Source: Pseudomonas sp. FP2196 (GTDB lineage Bacteria; Pseudomonadota; Gammaproteobacteria; Pseudomonadales; Pseudomonadaceae). From it: a stretch of DNA of 64,000 nt. Of the stretch, positions 35,645 to 44,980 are shown in pieces. The notes below the pieces were generated by a model. It did not search any database. It was given only the letters and a program-made list of their open reading frames with translations, and was not told where the DNA came from. The position numbers and the translations under genes were made by a program. How positions within the stretch are numbered: the stretch's first letter is position 1; each line of letters begins with the position of its first letter. The DNA lies in assembly GCF_030687715.1 (NCBI RefSeq), contig NZ_CP117445.1, forward strand, positions 2,903,501-2,967,500. Direction: 5' to 3'.

Positions 35645-36952
35645 TTAGAAGTAGTAAGGGAATTTCAGGCTGAAGGAAAAGTCCGGGGCATCGTCCGTCA
35701 AGCCGATGGACAAGTTGGGCACGATGGTCAGGTTGTCGGTGGCCGCAATGGTCATGCCGACGTTGAAGTAACCGGCGTTGGCATCACTGGACACCACCGA
35801 TTGCCAATCTCCGCCATCCTGTTTCAGCTTGCTTTTGCGCTGTACCAGGTCAGACATCGAGAACGACATACTCATCTTCTCGTTCAGCGCAAAGGCAATA
35901 CCGGCACCGATCTGGAAGCTGTCGCCGATCTTCACCTTGCCCGGGTTTTTCTGGTTGACGGTGGAGCTGATGTCGTCGAACGATTCCTCAAGGTTGTGGG
36001 TGTAGGACAGGCTACCGAACAGCACCGCAGGGTCGAACGTCTTGACCAGCGAGATGCCGGGGGTGACCGACCAGACGCCGTTGCCGGTGGGCAGGGTGTC
36101 AGGCACGAACAGGTTGGAGTTGGCGTCGGTCTGGCGCAGCTTGATGCCGAACGGGTCCTTGCCAGTAGGTGCCTTGACGCGCAAGGTCACCACGGCGTCC
36201 GGGGTATTGACCGACTCGTCGAGGAACTTGTAGGCGATACCGAAGTTCACGTCACCGATGGTTGGATCGCGGTCGACGTCCTGTTCGGTGGTGACGTTGG
36301 AAGCGCCGCCATTGCCGCCGCCGGACTGATAGGTCGAACTGCGGTAGACCACCGGCACGTTCAAGTCGAATTGCCAGCGGTTGTCGAAGTTATAGCGGCC
36401 GGTGAGATCCAGCGTCCAGGTGTCCGCCTTGATTCGGTCCAGGTTGATATTGCCGAGGAAGATCGAATCCAGCGCCAGGAAGCCGTTGAGAATCAACTGG
36501 CGGGTGTCATAGCGCGAATAAGTGATGCCGGTTTCAACGCTGAATTTGCCGCCACCAAAGAAGCCACTGGCCTCGTCATACAGGTTGGAGACACTTTGCG
36601 CCGGTTGCGAATCATCGGCCAGCGATTGCCCGTAGGAAGCGCCACTGCCCCCGGCTGCGCCCCCCGACGCGGCTGCGGCCCCGGTACCCGTGGCCACTTT
36701 CGGGTTGCCTTTCATGTCGGACGGTGACTTGGCCAGGCGTTTGGGTGGCGGGGCGGCGGGTTGATCTTCGACCTGGCGAACTCGTTGCTCAAGTACCGCC
36801 AAGGCTTTTTGTTGTACTTCGTATCGTTGCTTCAGCTCCAGAAGTTCCTGTTTCAGTGCTTCTACGTCGGCGTTAGGTGCAGCTTGCAGCATCGCCGCCG
36901 GTAGAAGAGTGCTCAAACATACAGCGGCGCGCAGTGATACTGATCGATACAT
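35645..36952 (-). CDS. fapF: FapF, outer-membrane amyloid secretion channel
   Basis: 435 residues. Signal peptide (to MLQAAPNA), a coiled-coil segment ([20 protein letters not shown], about 29-62) that trimerises and plugs the pore, a Gly/Ala/Pro linker, and a beta-barrel ending in SLKFPYYF with the terminal Phe of outer-membrane proteins. FapF forms the trimeric pore through which FapB and FapC are exported. Last gene of fapABCDEF, 45 bases after fapE, with a strong terminator following. Confidence 0.95.
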   Translation of the reverse strand: MYRSVSLRAAVCLSTLLPAAMLQAAPNADVEALKQELLELKQRYEVQQKALAVLEQRVRQVEDQPAAPPPKRLAKSPSDMKGNPKVATGTGAAAASGGAAGGSGASYGQSLADDSQPAQSVSNLYDEASGFFGGGKFSVETGITYSRYDTRQLILNGFLALDSIFLGNINLDRIKADTWTLDLTGRYNFDNRWQFDLNVPVVYRSSTYQSGGGNGGASNVTTEQDVDRDPTIGDVNFGIAYKFLDESVNTPDAVVTLRVKAPTGKDPFGIKLRQTDANSNLFVPDTLPTGNGVWSVTPGISLVKTFDPAVLFGSLSYTHNLEESFDDISSTVNQKNPGKVKIGDSFQIGAGIAFALNEKMSMSFSMSDLVQRKSKLKQDGGDWQSVVSSDANAGYFNVGMTIAATDNLTIVPNLSIGLTDDAPDFSFSLKFPYYF

Positions 36953-36997
36953 GAATAAGCCGTCCCTTTAAGCCCAATGATCGAGACTCAGCGTAGT

Positions 36998-37744
36998 TCA
37001 ATATCCAATGTTGCGTAGTGCCCTGAGCTGAGTCAGGTTGCAGTCCAGTGCGCCGGCGCTCATGCCGTTATTGTTCAGTACCACGTTGAGTTGGGTCATG
37101 TTGTTGACCACATTGGCACTGCCGAGCAGTCGAGTGTTTTGTAGCAAGCCACCCTGTGCGACCTGTTGCAGTGAGGTGCCCTGATTGCCGGACGCCTGAA
37201 TCGCCATTTGAACACCACTGCCGGTGGCCGAAACCGCCACGCTGCCGGCGGCGTTACTGCCACCGATGGTTTGTCCGGCCATCAAGGCTTGACCCTGAGC
37301 GGGCGTTATCGCCGGTGCCTGTTTGGCTTCGGAGACATTGATCGCGACGTTGTTGTAAGCCGTGTTGCTGTCGCCAGCGGCCCGCACGCTTTGTGTCACG
37401 CCCTGGCTGCTGTTGAGGCCGGCGCCACCAGTAATCGTGCCGGTACCCGCCGCGAGGGCATTGCCGTTGCCATGTTCCTTGATCGTCTGGACATAGAATT
37501 CTGGTTTGACCGTTGCGGCCTGAAGTTGCATCGAGGTCGCTGCGCCGATCAAATCACCACTGGCGTTGCGCCAGGTACTGCTCATGACAATGCCGAAGCT
37601 GATGATCCGCCCCGGCATGACATAACGACCGCGTAGCTCGGCGAGCTCCTGGTCCTTTATTTCTATAGGTTTGAATCCTGCATTGGCATAGCCTGACGCA
37701 CTCGCTGCCAGGCAGGCGGCGGCCAGCCAGTATGAGGTTTTCAT
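36998..37744 (-). CDS. fapE: FapE, minor extracellular component of Fap fibrils
   Basis: 248 residues with a signal peptide (MKTSYWLAAACLAASASGYA, mature from GFKPIEIKD). The region KDQELAELRGRYVMPGRI is the conserved FapE start. The rest is Gly/Ala/Asn/Gln-rich, with only one mature Cys (LDCNLTQ) near the end. FapE is exported with the fibril and is found in purified fibrils in small amounts. ATG at 37744 has GGGAGC five bases upstream; an ATG 18 bases before it is less likely. Confidence 0.92.
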   Translation of the reverse strand: MKTSYWLAAACLAASASGYANAGFKPIEIKDQELAELRGRYVMPGRIISFGIVMSSTWRNASGDLIGAATSMQLQAATVKPEFYVQTIKEHGNGNALAAGTGTITGGAGLNSSQGVTQSVRAAGDSNTAYNNVAINVSEAKQAPAITPAQGQALMAGQTIGGSNAAGSVAVSATGSGVQMAIQASGNQGTSLQQVAQGGLLQNTRLLGSANVVNNMTQLNVVLNNNGMSAGALDCNLTQLRALRNIGY

Positions 37745-37788
37745 TTGCTGCTCCCGGGACATCCAGTCCCATTCTCTATAATCGGCGA

Positions 37789-38469
37789 TTAAAAGAAGTC
37801 GCTCTGTATGAACCCGAAGTCCATCAATTCAGCATCTTTGACCGGGTTGAAGCCATCCAGCTTGTTCTTGGCCGTCAGCGGTGTAGGCGGGCTGCGCAAG
37901 GCATTGGCCTTGTCGTATCCGGGACCAACGATGGCAAAGACAATGCCGTTCCAACCTTTGACAAAGTCATCATGGCTGTAGCGTTTGTGCCCTAGAACCG
38001 GGTCTCCGATGTAAACCCAATCCTTGTCCGAACGCTGCAACACCACAAAATGCTTGTAGCCGCGAATTTCCATCAGTACCACCACCGGAATCGTCACTGC
38101 TTCGAGTTTCTCCGATGGAATCTTGTAGCCTCTGGCGCGCATGCCGATGCTTTCTATGTAGCGCTTCATGTCGAGCATGGAGAAACCCTGAGTACGAACA
38201 AGGTCCTGGTCAGCGTTGACCAGCATGCCTTTGATGATGTGCTCCTCATCGACGTCGAGCCAATAGGCCTGGCGTAACACCGTGGCCAGTGCGGCAGCAC
38301 CGCAGCTGAAATCGGTTTTCTGTTCGACGATGTCGGCAAACTTGCGCTCACGAATGCTTTGCACGTCCTTGTAGACCAGCACGCCACCCGGCAGGGCGGC
38401 CACCGGCATCTGGGCAGCCTGAGTCAGGCCGGACAGGCAAAGCAGAGCGAGAAGGGCCGTCTTACGCAT
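37789..38469 (-). CDS. fapD: FapD, C39-type cysteine protease of the Fap system
   Basis: 226 residues with a signal peptide (to LTQAAQ). Papain-like C39 residues: Cys56 in TDFSCGAAALATVL, His140 in GYKHFVVLQ and Asp156 in YIGDPVLG. FapD is periplasmic and is thought to process a Fap component or the FapF channel during export. The ribosome site is weak, and the gene lies 28 bases after an internal terminator, so its dose should be far lower than FapC. Confidence 0.94.
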   Translation of the reverse strand: MRKTALLALLCLSGLTQAAQMPVAALPGGVLVYKDVQSIRERKFADIVEQKTDFSCGAAALATVLRQAYWLDVDEEHIIKGMLVNADQDLVRTQGFSMLDMKRYIESIGMRARGYKIPSEKLEAVTIPVVVLMEIRGYKHFVVLQRSDKDWVYIGDPVLGHKRYSHDDFVKGWNGIVFAIVGPGYDKANALRSPPTPLTAKNKLDGFNPVKDAELMDFGFIQSDFF

Positions 38470-38496
38470 GATCGATACGCCTTTGCGGACTGAGGA

Positions 38497-38518
38497 AAAG
38501 CCCCGTTTCCGGGGCTTT
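38497..38518 (-). terminator. Internal terminator between fapC and fapD
   Basis: Nine-bp stem AAAGCCCCG/CGGGGCTTT with a GAAA loop on the minus strand, then TTTTCC. It should let most transcripts stop after the structural genes fapABC. Confidence 0.8.
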
Positions 38519-38532
38519 CGTTTCGATCGCGA

Positions 38533-39528
38533 TTACATGCAGGCTTTGCAGCCGGCAGCGATGGACAGCGAGTTGCTTTGTTGGTTGCCCACACCCGCCG
38601 AGACGTTGGCTCCGCCGTTGCCGGAGAAGTTGTTCATCGAGTTGGTCATGTTGGCATTGTTGACGACAGGTGCTTTCCAGCCATCTTTGGTCAGCACTTG
38701 TTGGGTGGTCACGCCAGCGAGGCCAAAGGTACCCACGGCTTCGAACTTGGCTTTCTGGTCATCGTTGCCACCGTGACCGCCGCCACGGTTGCCCCAACCG
38801 CCATGGTTGTCGTCTTCGATGGTTGCAGTGCCTTTGGCCTTGAACACGCCAGCGGCCGCGTAGGTGCCGGTAAGGGTGTCGGTTTTGTAGGCCTGTACGC
38901 CTTTGTTTTCTACAACCAGGCCAGTGGAGGACTGATTGGCAGCAGCAGCGGCAGTTGCTACACGGCCGCCGGATACAGCGATCGCCAGGTTGTTTTTCTG
39001 CTGGTTGAAGTTGCCGGCAGACACGTTGATGCCGATGTTGCCGGAACCATTGTTGCCTGCGTTGTTGAGGGTGGCGTTGTTGAAGGTAGACGAGTTTTTC
39101 ACATAGTTGTTGTTGTTGACTTGAGTCGCGCTCGAGGCAGCAACAGCAGTACCGAAGATGAAGCTTTCATCAGCAGTGGCCAGTGCAGCAGCGTTGTCCT
39201 GCTGGTTCCCGTCGCCGGCTGCAACGTTGGCGCCCATGTTGCCGTTAGAGCCATTGAGCGAGTCACTGGCGTTTGCGTTGTTCAGAGTGCCCTGATTTTT
39301 CACCACGTTGCCGTCGCTGTCTTGTGCATCAAGAACAGCGGCGCCGGCGCCGGCGGTGATTTGCAGCAGTTGTTCCAGGGATGGGCCTTTAGGCTGGTTG
39401 TTGCCATGCCCGTTGCCGTGCCCGTTACCATGACCGTGATCATCATCACGACCGCCTGCCTGTGCTGCGATTGCCATCACTGCTGCAAGTGCGAAAACCA
39501 GTGGTTTGAGAGCCATTGTAGGTTTCAT
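38533..39528 (-). CDS. fapC: FapC, major functional-amyloid fibril subunit
   Basis: 331 residues. Signal peptide (to AIAAQA), a His/Gly-rich stretch at 28-47 (DDDHGHGNGHGNGHGNN), then three imperfect amyloid repeats near 76-117, 145-186 and 289-325, each ending in a NVxAGxxNQQxN-type motif, split by two linkers. The second linker holds another Gly/His patch (239-258). It ends in the conserved CxxC (CKACM). FapC forms the fibril core. GGAG precedes the ATG by seven bases. Residue composition (Asn, Gln, Ala, Gly) is unlike neighbouring enzymes, as expected of fibril proteins. Confidence 0.96.
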   Translation of the reverse strand: MKPTMALKPLVFALAAVMAIAAQAGGRDDDHGHGNGHGNGHGNNQPKGPSLEQLLQITAGAGAAVLDAQDSDGNVVKNQGTLNNANASDSLNGSNGNMGANVAAGDGNQQDNAAALATADESFIFGTAVAASSATQVNNNNYVKNSSTFNNATLNNAGNNGSGNIGINVSAGNFNQQKNNLAIAVSGGRVATAAAAANQSSTGLVVENKGVQAYKTDTLTGTYAAAGVFKAKGTATIEDDNHGGWGNRGGGHGGNDDQKAKFEAVGTFGLAGVTTQQVLTKDGWKAPVVNNANMTNSMNNFSGNGGANVSAGVGNQQSNSLSIAAGCKACM

Positions 39529-39597
39529 GGTGTTTCTCCGTGCTTATTAGTTGGTTAAGTGTTGGTACTTTTCTAATTGCACTGCTTTTTATTTGGG

Positions 39598-40170
39598 TCA
39601 GTCTGCGACCCGGATGCTCAGGGTGTTAGCCATGCGGTTCCCCACCCCGGCACTCTGGTTCACCTGGATTACCCCGCGGCTGCCGGTGAAGGCCTGATCA
39701 CTTGTCGTGACCTGGCGGCTGCCGATTGAGGTACCAGTTGCTCCTGAGCTCGGTAACAACGCCACGTTCTGTTGCGAAAGGGCGCTATCGTCAACGGCCT
39801 GCGGGGCAGCACTGATGCTGACGCGCGTCACGTTGGCCATCTGGTTGTTGGCCCCGGCACCCTGGTTTACGCCCAGGATCCCGTTGCCGTTACTGAAAGA
39901 GTTGCCGCCAATGGTTGCGCTGGCATTCGTCGAGGGATTGGCCGGTGTATCGATCCGCTGCCTGATGTTGGTCGTGGCGCTGGCGGAAGTGCCGATGGCG
40001 ATGGCCTTGGTGTTGGTCTGTTGCATCTGGTCGCCGGCGGCCTGGTTGACGTTGTGGTTGCCGCGGTACTGGATGCCGGAGTCCTGAATGTTCGCGTTGT
40101 TAACCGAGTTGGGATCGGCCATCGCGTTGGTGCAGCCGAGAAGGGCGAGTAGCACAAGGGTGCGATTCAT
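39598..40170 (-). CDS. fapB: FapB, minor fibril subunit / nucleator
   Basis: 190 residues. Signal peptide (MNRTLVLLALLGCTNAMA), then three imperfect repeats shown by HNVNQAAGDQMQQTN, LGVNQGAGANNQMANV and IQVNQSAGVGNRMANT. FapB is a minor component that nucleates FapC, comparable to CsgB in curli. The start overlaps the end of fapA (1 base gap); GGAGG is inside the end of fapA, suggesting coupling. Confidence 0.95.
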   Translation of the reverse strand: MNRTLVLLALLGCTNAMADPNSVNNANIQDSGIQYRGNHNVNQAAGDQMQQTNTKAIAIGTSASATTNIRQRIDTPANPSTNASATIGGNSFSNGNGILGVNQGAGANNQMANVTRVSISAAPQAVDDSALSQQNVALLPSSGATGTSIGSRQVTTSDQAFTGSRGVIQVNQSAGVGNRMANTLSIRVAD

Positions 40171-40171
40171 C

Positions 40172-40621
40172 TTATTGGCCTCCAGCCATGCGAGTCAGCG
40201 GAGCAAGGCCGGAGCTCATTGCGCGATTGACCGTGTTGGAGATTGAACTGCCAGCACCGCCGCCGTGACCGCCGTTCATGCCGGGCAGGCCATTGGGATT
40301 GGTCAGGGTGTTCATGCCAGGCATGTTCGCCGTCGGGGTGGTGATGTTGCCGCGAATCGAAGAGCCACTGGCAACACTGGCAAATTCACCGTCATTGAGC
40401 TCGGTGCTGCCCATCGCCTGGTTAATGCGAGCGGAAGGGTTGGCATTGACCGTGGTCGGGTAAGGGTCTTTACCGCCGCTGCGACCGATAGGGATCGGCT
40501 GAACATCGCGATTGAGCACGATCACGCCATTGCCTTCGGCCTGAACGTTGAAACTGATGAATGTGCTGGCTGCAGATCCGATCAGCAGGAGGCAGGTCAA
40601 GCCTTTATTGAAATTCCCCAC
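40172..40621 (-). CDS. fapA: FapA, periplasmic factor of the Fap operon
   Basis: 149 residues with a signal peptide (to NVQAEG). The mature part is Asn/Pro/Gly-rich and probably disordered (MNTLTNPNGLPGMNGGHGGG). FapA affects which subunit enters the fibril and may be a chaperone. It starts with GTG (AGGA nine bases upstream). First gene of the operon, about 53 bases from a sigma-54 promoter. Confidence 0.92.
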   Translation of the reverse strand: MGNFNKGLTCLLLIGSAASTFISFNVQAEGNGVIVLNRDVQPIPIGRSGGKDPYPTTVNANPSARINQAMGSTELNDGEFASVASGSSIRGNITTPTANMPGMNTLTNPNGLPGMNGGHGGGAGSSISNTVNRAMSSGLAPLTRMAGGQ

Positions 40622-40673
40622 GGCTGTAATTCCTTCTTCAGTGGGCTGCCCTTGTCAGCGTTGGGAAGGAGAG

Positions 40674-40689
40674 AGCGAAAGCTGTGCCG
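40674..40689 (-). promoter_or_regulatory. Candidate sigma-54 promoter of fapABCDEF
   Basis: On the minus strand CGGCACAGCTTTCGCT has the GG (40688-40687) and GC (40676-40675) separated by exactly 10 bases, as in -24/-12 promoters; GGCAC matches the -24 consensus and the -12 element is TCGC rather than TTGC. Transcription would begin near 40663, about 42 bases before fapA. Confidence 0.65.
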
Positions 40690-40752
40690 CTTTTTGATTG
40701 TTGTTGAATATCAATGAGTTAATTCGAAGACGGGCAAGTCTGGTACGCAAGC

Positions 40753-40770
40753 TGTTTCATCGTTGAAACA
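40753..40770. promoter_or_regulatory. Perfect palindrome upstream of fapA (candidate activator site)
   Basis: TGTTTCA-N4-TGAAACA is a perfect inverted repeat centred about 75 bases upstream of the -24 element. Related elements follow at 40835-40852 (one arm perfect), 40880-40887 (TTGAAACG) and 40909-40915 (TGTTTCA). This spacing suits binding sites for a sigma-54 activator. Together with the promoter they account for most of the 355-base gap 40622-40976, which contains no gene. Confidence 0.6.
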
Positions 40771-40976
40771 CGTACAGGGTCGCCGATCGGTTGATTGGCT
40801 GAACAACGCTCTGGAGCAAGGGTTGGCGGCGGGGTGTTTCAACGGCGTTACAACCTGTGTGACAAAGCGATGAATGCCGTTGAAACGGGCACTTTGCACT
40901 CAGGCACGTGTTTCAGGAATGGACACTTTTGCCCCGATTCAGGGGGAAACAGTGGGGAAGTTGACCCGCAATGCGC

Positions 40977-41501
40977 TCACTCGGCCAGCAAAGTCGCCAC
41001 AGCGGCGAAGGCTTGCGTCTGACGCTCGGACCAGTCGCCTTGAATGATCTGGAACGGCTGTCGATGTTGCTCCAGCCAGTCGCGAGTGGCTCGATAGAAC
41101 CCAAGGCGCTCATCCAGATCCGGTTGGCAGCGCTGGCCGTCATCGATCCAGTCGATCTGCTCCGGGGACAGCAAAAGATGCAGATCGTAATGCCGCGCCA
41201 GTAACTGCGGCTCAAGCCACGCCGGGCAGTCGCCAAACAGGGTTTGGCTCCAGAGGATGTTGCTCAGCAGGTGGGTGTCGAGAATCAGCAGCGACGGCTG
41301 CTGCGCCCGTGCCTGATCTTCCCATTGCAGTTGGCCACGCGCGATCTCGGGAATGTCCGCCAGGCAGGTATCGCGGGGATTCTGCTCGATGAACCAGCGT
41401 ACATACTCGTCCACCCGTAAACCGCCGAACCGTTGCTGAAGGCCTGCCGCCAGCCAGCTCTTGCCAGTGGATTCGGGCCCGGTCAGTACCACGACCTTCA
41501 T
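40977..41501 (-). CDS. NadR-like ribosylnicotinamide kinase (AAA domain)
   Basis: 174 residues. P-loop VLTGPESTGKSWLAAGL at the N-terminus, with the family's LRVDEYVRWFIEQNP and LLILDTHLLSNILWSQTLFG, as in the C-terminal kinase domain of NadR. It should phosphorylate nicotinamide riboside to NMN. It stands alone as a kinase with no NMN adenylyltransferase or HTH domain. The start overlaps the pnuC stop (ATGA), so uptake and phosphorylation are coupled. Confidence 0.88.
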   Translation of the reverse strand: MKVVVLTGPESTGKSWLAAGLQQRFGGLRVDEYVRWFIEQNPRDTCLADIPEIARGQLQWEDQARAQQPSLLILDTHLLSNILWSQTLFGDCPAWLEPQLLARHYDLHLLLSPEQIDWIDDGQRCQPDLDERLGFYRATRDWLEQHRQPFQIIQGDWSERQTQAFAAVATLLAE

Positions 41502-42061
41502 GTGCGCAACGCCGGATCGGCGCGCCATTCGCGCCAGCCCTGAATCGCAATCAGCGTAAACAGTGCATACAGGGCGGCGGTCAGGTAAAGCCCTTTGTAG
41601 AGGAATAAGCCAACAAAAATCACATCAAGCACAAACCACAGCGCCCAGCATTGCAGGCGTTTTTGTGCCATCCATAACTGTGCGACCAGACTGAAACCGG
41701 TGAGTGCGGCGTCCAGCCATGGTTGCGCGGCGTCAGTCCAGTGAGCCATGGCAGCCCCGAGCAGGAGGCTGCCGACAGCGCCAACACTCAGGCCCAGCAA
41801 CACCGAACGGGTATCCAGGCGCGTCACCTCCCGCCCGTCATGCATCGTCCCCGCACGCGTCCATTGCCACCAGCCGTAGAGTTGCAGCGCGGCGTAGATC
41901 ACTTGCAGCAACATGTCCGAATACAGCTTCACTTCAAAGAAGATCCAGCTATAGAGCAACACCATGACCAGACCGATCGGCCAACACCACGGATTCTGTT
42001 TGACCGTCAGCCACACGGCGATCACACCGAGAGCGGCGGCAAACAGTTCAAGCCCGGACAT
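41498..42061 (-). CDS. pnuC: Nicotinamide riboside transporter PnuC
   Basis: 187 residues with seven membrane segments, typical of PnuC. Motifs NPWCWPIGLVMVLLYSWIFF, YAALQLYGWWQW and WALWFVLDVIFVGLFLYKGL match the family's substrate-binding helices. PnuC gives facilitated entry of nicotinamide riboside, trapped by phosphorylation by the downstream kinase. No NAD-riboswitch-like structure was recognised upstream. A REPIN lies between it and the chemoreceptor. Confidence 0.93.
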   Translation of the reverse strand: MSGLELFAAALGVIAVWLTVKQNPWCWPIGLVMVLLYSWIFFEVKLYSDMLLQVIYAALQLYGWWQWTRAGTMHDGREVTRLDTRSVLLGLSVGAVGSLLLGAAMAHWTDAAQPWLDAALTGFSLVAQLWMAQKRLQCWALWFVLDVIFVGLFLYKGLYLTAALYALFTLIAIQGWREWRADPALRT

Positions 42062-42112
42062 GGGGGTTCCTTGGGGGAGTTGAAGACGGGGGCGGATTGT
42101 ACCGAGAAAACC

Positions 42113-42202
42113 TGTGGGAGTGAGCCTGCTCGCGAAAGCGTTGTGTCAGCAAAATAAAAATTGACTGACACGGCGCTATCGCGAGCAGGCTCACTCCTAC
42201 AC
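42113..42202. repeat. REPIN, family A
   Basis: Inverted REPs GTGAGCCTGCTCGCGA and TCGCGAGCAGGCTCAC around an about 50-base core, in the gap between pnuC and the chemoreceptor gene. Confidence 0.92.
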
Positions 42203-42212
42203 AGGAATGGAG

Positions 42213-43847
42213 CTAAACGCGGAACTGGCGCAGGAGGTTGTTTAACTGTTCGCTCAATTGGCCGAGCCGAACACTGGCGACACTCGACTGCTCCGCGGCC
42301 AGCGCCGTGCTGTGAGACAAACCCGCCGCTTGCGTGACGTTCTGATTGATGTCCTCGACCACATGCGCCTGTTGCAGGGTGGCACTGGCAATTGACGCAT
42401 TCAGGCCATTGAGGTTGCGCAGTGCCTGGCCGATGGCGTTCAGGCTCGCGCCTGCCAGTCCGGCCTGTTCAATGGTCAATTGCGAAGCTTTGCTGCTGTC
42501 GCCAATCACCTTGACCGCCGCCTCGGAGTGGTTTTGCAGGCGCTCGATCATCGACTGGATTTCCGCCGTCGACTTCTGTGTACGCTGTGCCAGCAAGCGC
42601 ACTTCATCCGCGACCACGGCAAACCCTCGGCCCTGTTCGCCAGCCCGTGCTGCTTCAATGGCCGCGTTGAGCGCCAGCAGATTGGTCTGCTCGGCAATCG
42701 AGCGAATCACTTCCAGCACACTGCCGATCTGGGTGCTTTCGGCAGCGAGGGTACGAATCACTTCCACGGCCTGATCAATGGTGCCGGACAGCTTGTCGAT
42801 CTGTTGCAGGCTGCCGTCGATGTTGATCTGGCCCTGTTGCGCCTGCGCCTCGGCGTCGCGCATTTCAGTGGCCGCATGTTCGGCGTTTTTCGCCACATCC
42901 TGCACGCCATAGGTCACCTCGTTGATTGCGGTGGCCACCAGTTCCATCTGCTGCGACTGCTGCTGGCTGCGTTGCTGAGCCTGGGAGGCATCATTGCCCA
43001 GTTCGCTGGATGACTGGCCCAGCGCACTGGCCGACACCTGCAATTCACCAATCACGCCGCGCAATTTGGCGGTGAAGGCGTTGAAGTGATGCGCGAGCTC
43101 CGTGACTTCATCCTTGCCGTGGGTATCGAGGCTGCGGGTCAGATCACTTTCGCCACTGGCGATATTGGCCATGGCGTTCACGGTTTCCTGCAGCGGGCGC
43201 ACGATGCTGCGCGCTATCAGGATTACCAGCAATGCCATGATCAGGGCAATCGCTAGACCGATGACTGTGGCCTTGATCACCTGCCCCTGGAATTCGGCCT
43301 GCACATCGTCGACGTAAACCCCGGAGCCGAGCACCCAGCCCCATGGCTCAAACAGCTTGACGTAGGAGGTCTTGGCCACCGGCTCACTGGCGCCCGGTTT
43401 CGGCCACCGGTAATCGACCATGCCGGCGCCTTTGGATCTAGCAATGGCAACCATCTCGTTGAATACCGCAAAACCGTCCGGATCGCGGATCGCCGAGAGG
43501 TTCTGGCCTTCGAGTTTGGGGTTGGTCGGGTGCATGACCATCACGGGCGTGAGGTCGTTGATCCAGAAATAGTCGCTCTGGTCGTAGCGCAGGCCCCGGA
43601 TCGCGGTGAGTGCCTGTTTCTGCGCGGCTTCCTTGGTCAGGGTGCCAGCGGTTTCCAGATCGTGGTAGTAAGTCAGCAAGCCACTGGCGGTCTGCACCAC
43701 ATGCTGGGTTTTCTGGGCCTTGGCGTAATAAAGGTCATCGTGAATCTGCTTGAGCATCAACACGCCCAAGGTCAGCAACATGACCACCGCCACAATCAAG
43801 ATGAGCCACAAGCGTCGGCTGATCGACACACTGCGCAAGCTGTTCAT
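42213..43847 (-). CDS. Methyl-accepting chemotaxis protein with Cache_2-type sensor
   Basis: 544 residues. First membrane helix about 10-32, periplasmic single-Cache domain ([35 protein letters not shown] and [17 protein letters not shown]), second helix about 190-212, HAMP, then the signalling hairpin [20 protein letters not shown]. The sensor resembles that of P. aeruginosa CtpM (PA2652), a malate receptor, so small carboxylates are a possible ligand; this is inference. ATG at 43847 chosen with GGAG 10 bases upstream; a longer frame upstream has no signal anchor. Confidence 0.9.
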   Translation of the reverse strand: MNSLRSVSISRRLWLILIVAVVMLLTLGVLMLKQIHDDLYYAKAQKTQHVVQTASGLLTYYHDLETAGTLTKEAAQKQALTAIRGLRYDQSDYFWINDLTPVMVMHPTNPKLEGQNLSAIRDPDGFAVFNEMVAIARSKGAGMVDYRWPKPGASEPVAKTSYVKLFEPWGWVLGSGVYVDDVQAEFQGQVIKATVIGLAIALIMALLVILIARSIVRPLQETVNAMANIASGESDLTRSLDTHGKDEVTELAHHFNAFTAKLRGVIGELQVSASALGQSSSELGNDASQAQQRSQQQSQQMELVATAINEVTYGVQDVAKNAEHAATEMRDAEAQAQQGQINIDGSLQQIDKLSGTIDQAVEVIRTLAAESTQIGSVLEVIRSIAEQTNLLALNAAIEAARAGEQGRGFAVVADEVRLLAQRTQKSTAEIQSMIERLQNHSEAAVKVIGDSSKASQLTIEQAGLAGASLNAIGQALRNLNGLNASIASATLQQAHVVEDINQNVTQAAGLSHSTALAAEQSSVASVRLGQLSEQLNNLLRQFRV

Positions 43848-44149
43848 AACGCTGTCACTCCGGATTCTTTTTCTTGTAATAAACGACCGCCAGCATCCAA
43901 CCACGATTTCGTGGGCGGGCATACGCGACCCAAGTCGTATAACGCGGCAGCGCTATTAAGGCTTGTCTGTTAGGATTTCGGCCCCGCGCGTGAAAACCTG
44001 AATCGAAGTTGATATTTCACGGAATTTTGACCCTTTCGTGTGGATCCTGTGCGCGCGGAATCGGTACAGCAATAAACAGCTACGCTGATCGCAGTGAACG
44101 TAAAAAAACTATCGGGGCATGCCGGCGTGCATCGCTCTTTGGGGGATTG
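43848..44149. other. Divergent promoter region between chemoreceptor and uppP
   Basis: This 302-base gap holds no gene. I looked for a FliA-type promoter on the minus strand (TAAA-N15-GCCGATAA) and did not find one. GGGGG at 44141-44145 is the ribosome site of uppP. Confidence 0.4.
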
Positions 44150-44980
44150 ATGGATCTTTGGACCGCCTTGCAGGCACTGATACTAGGAGTTGTAGAGGGG
44201 CTGACGGAGTTTTTGCCCATTTCCAGTACCGGACACCAGATTATCGTTGCCGACTTGCTCGACTTCGGCGGCGAGAGGGCTATGGCGTTCAACATCATTA
44301 TTCAGCTCGGTGCAATCCTCGCGGTGGTCTGGGAGTTTCGACGCAAGATTCTCGATGTGGTGGTTGGCTTGCCAACACAGCCGAGCGCGCGGCGTTTCAC
44401 CGCCAACCTGCTGATCGCTTTTCTGCCCGCCGTGGTGCTGGGCGTGATCTTTGCCGATCTGATCCACGAGTACCTGTTCAACCCGATCACCGTCGCTGCT
44501 GCGCTGGTGGTGGGTGGCATCGTCATGTTGTGGGCTGAGCAGCGTCAGCATGAGGTGCACGCGGAAACGGTCGAAGAGATTCGCTGGACCGACGCGCTGA
44601 AAATCGGTTTCGCCCAGTGTCTGGCGATGATTCCCGGCACGTCGCGTTCCGGCTCGACAATCATCGGCGGCCTGCTGTTCGGCCTGTCGCGCAAGACCGC
44701 CACCGAGTTTTCGTTCTTCCTCGCCATGCCGACCATGGTCGGTGCTGCGGTTTACTCGGGCTACAAGTACCGCGATCTGTTTGTGCCGGCGGACTTCCCG
44801 GTGTTTGCCATCGGGTTCGTCACTGCGTTCATCTTTGCCATGATCGCCGTGCGCGGGTTGCTCAAGTTCATCGGCAGCCACAGCTATGCGGCATTTGCCT
44901 GGTACCGGATCGTGTTCGGTCTGGTCATTCTGGCGACGTGGCAGTTTGGCTGGGTGGACTGGTCGGCGGCCAAACCATGA
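44150..44980 (+). CDS. uppP: Undecaprenyl-diphosphatase UppP/BacA
   Basis: 276 residues with about eight membrane helices. The two family motifs are clear: [17 protein letters not shown] (Glu-rich motif) and [16 protein letters not shown] (PGxSRSxxT). It removes a phosphate from undecaprenyl pyrophosphate, recycling the carrier lipid for peptidoglycan and O-antigen, and gives bacitracin resistance. ATG at 44150 is preceded by GGGGGA; an upstream frame from 44009 lacks a site. The stop overlaps the next gene by ATGA. Confidence 0.95.
   Translation: MDLWTALQALILGVVEGLTEFLPISSTGHQIIVADLLDFGGERAMAFNIIIQLGAILAVVWEFRRKILDVVVGLPTQPSARRFTANLLIAFLPAVVLGVIFADLIHEYLFNPITVAAALVVGGIVMLWAEQRQHEVHAETVEEIRWTDALKIGFAQCLAMIPGTSRSGSTIIGGLLFGLSRKTATEFSFFLAMPTMVGAAVYSGYKYRDLFVPADFPVFAIGFVTAFIFAMIAVRGLLKFIGSHSYAAFAWYRIVFGLVILATWQFGWVDWSAAKP

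Noticed and set aside
43848..44149. FliA (sigma-28) promoter for the chemoreceptor
   Set aside because: No TAAA-N15-GCCGATAA-like pair was found on the minus strand.
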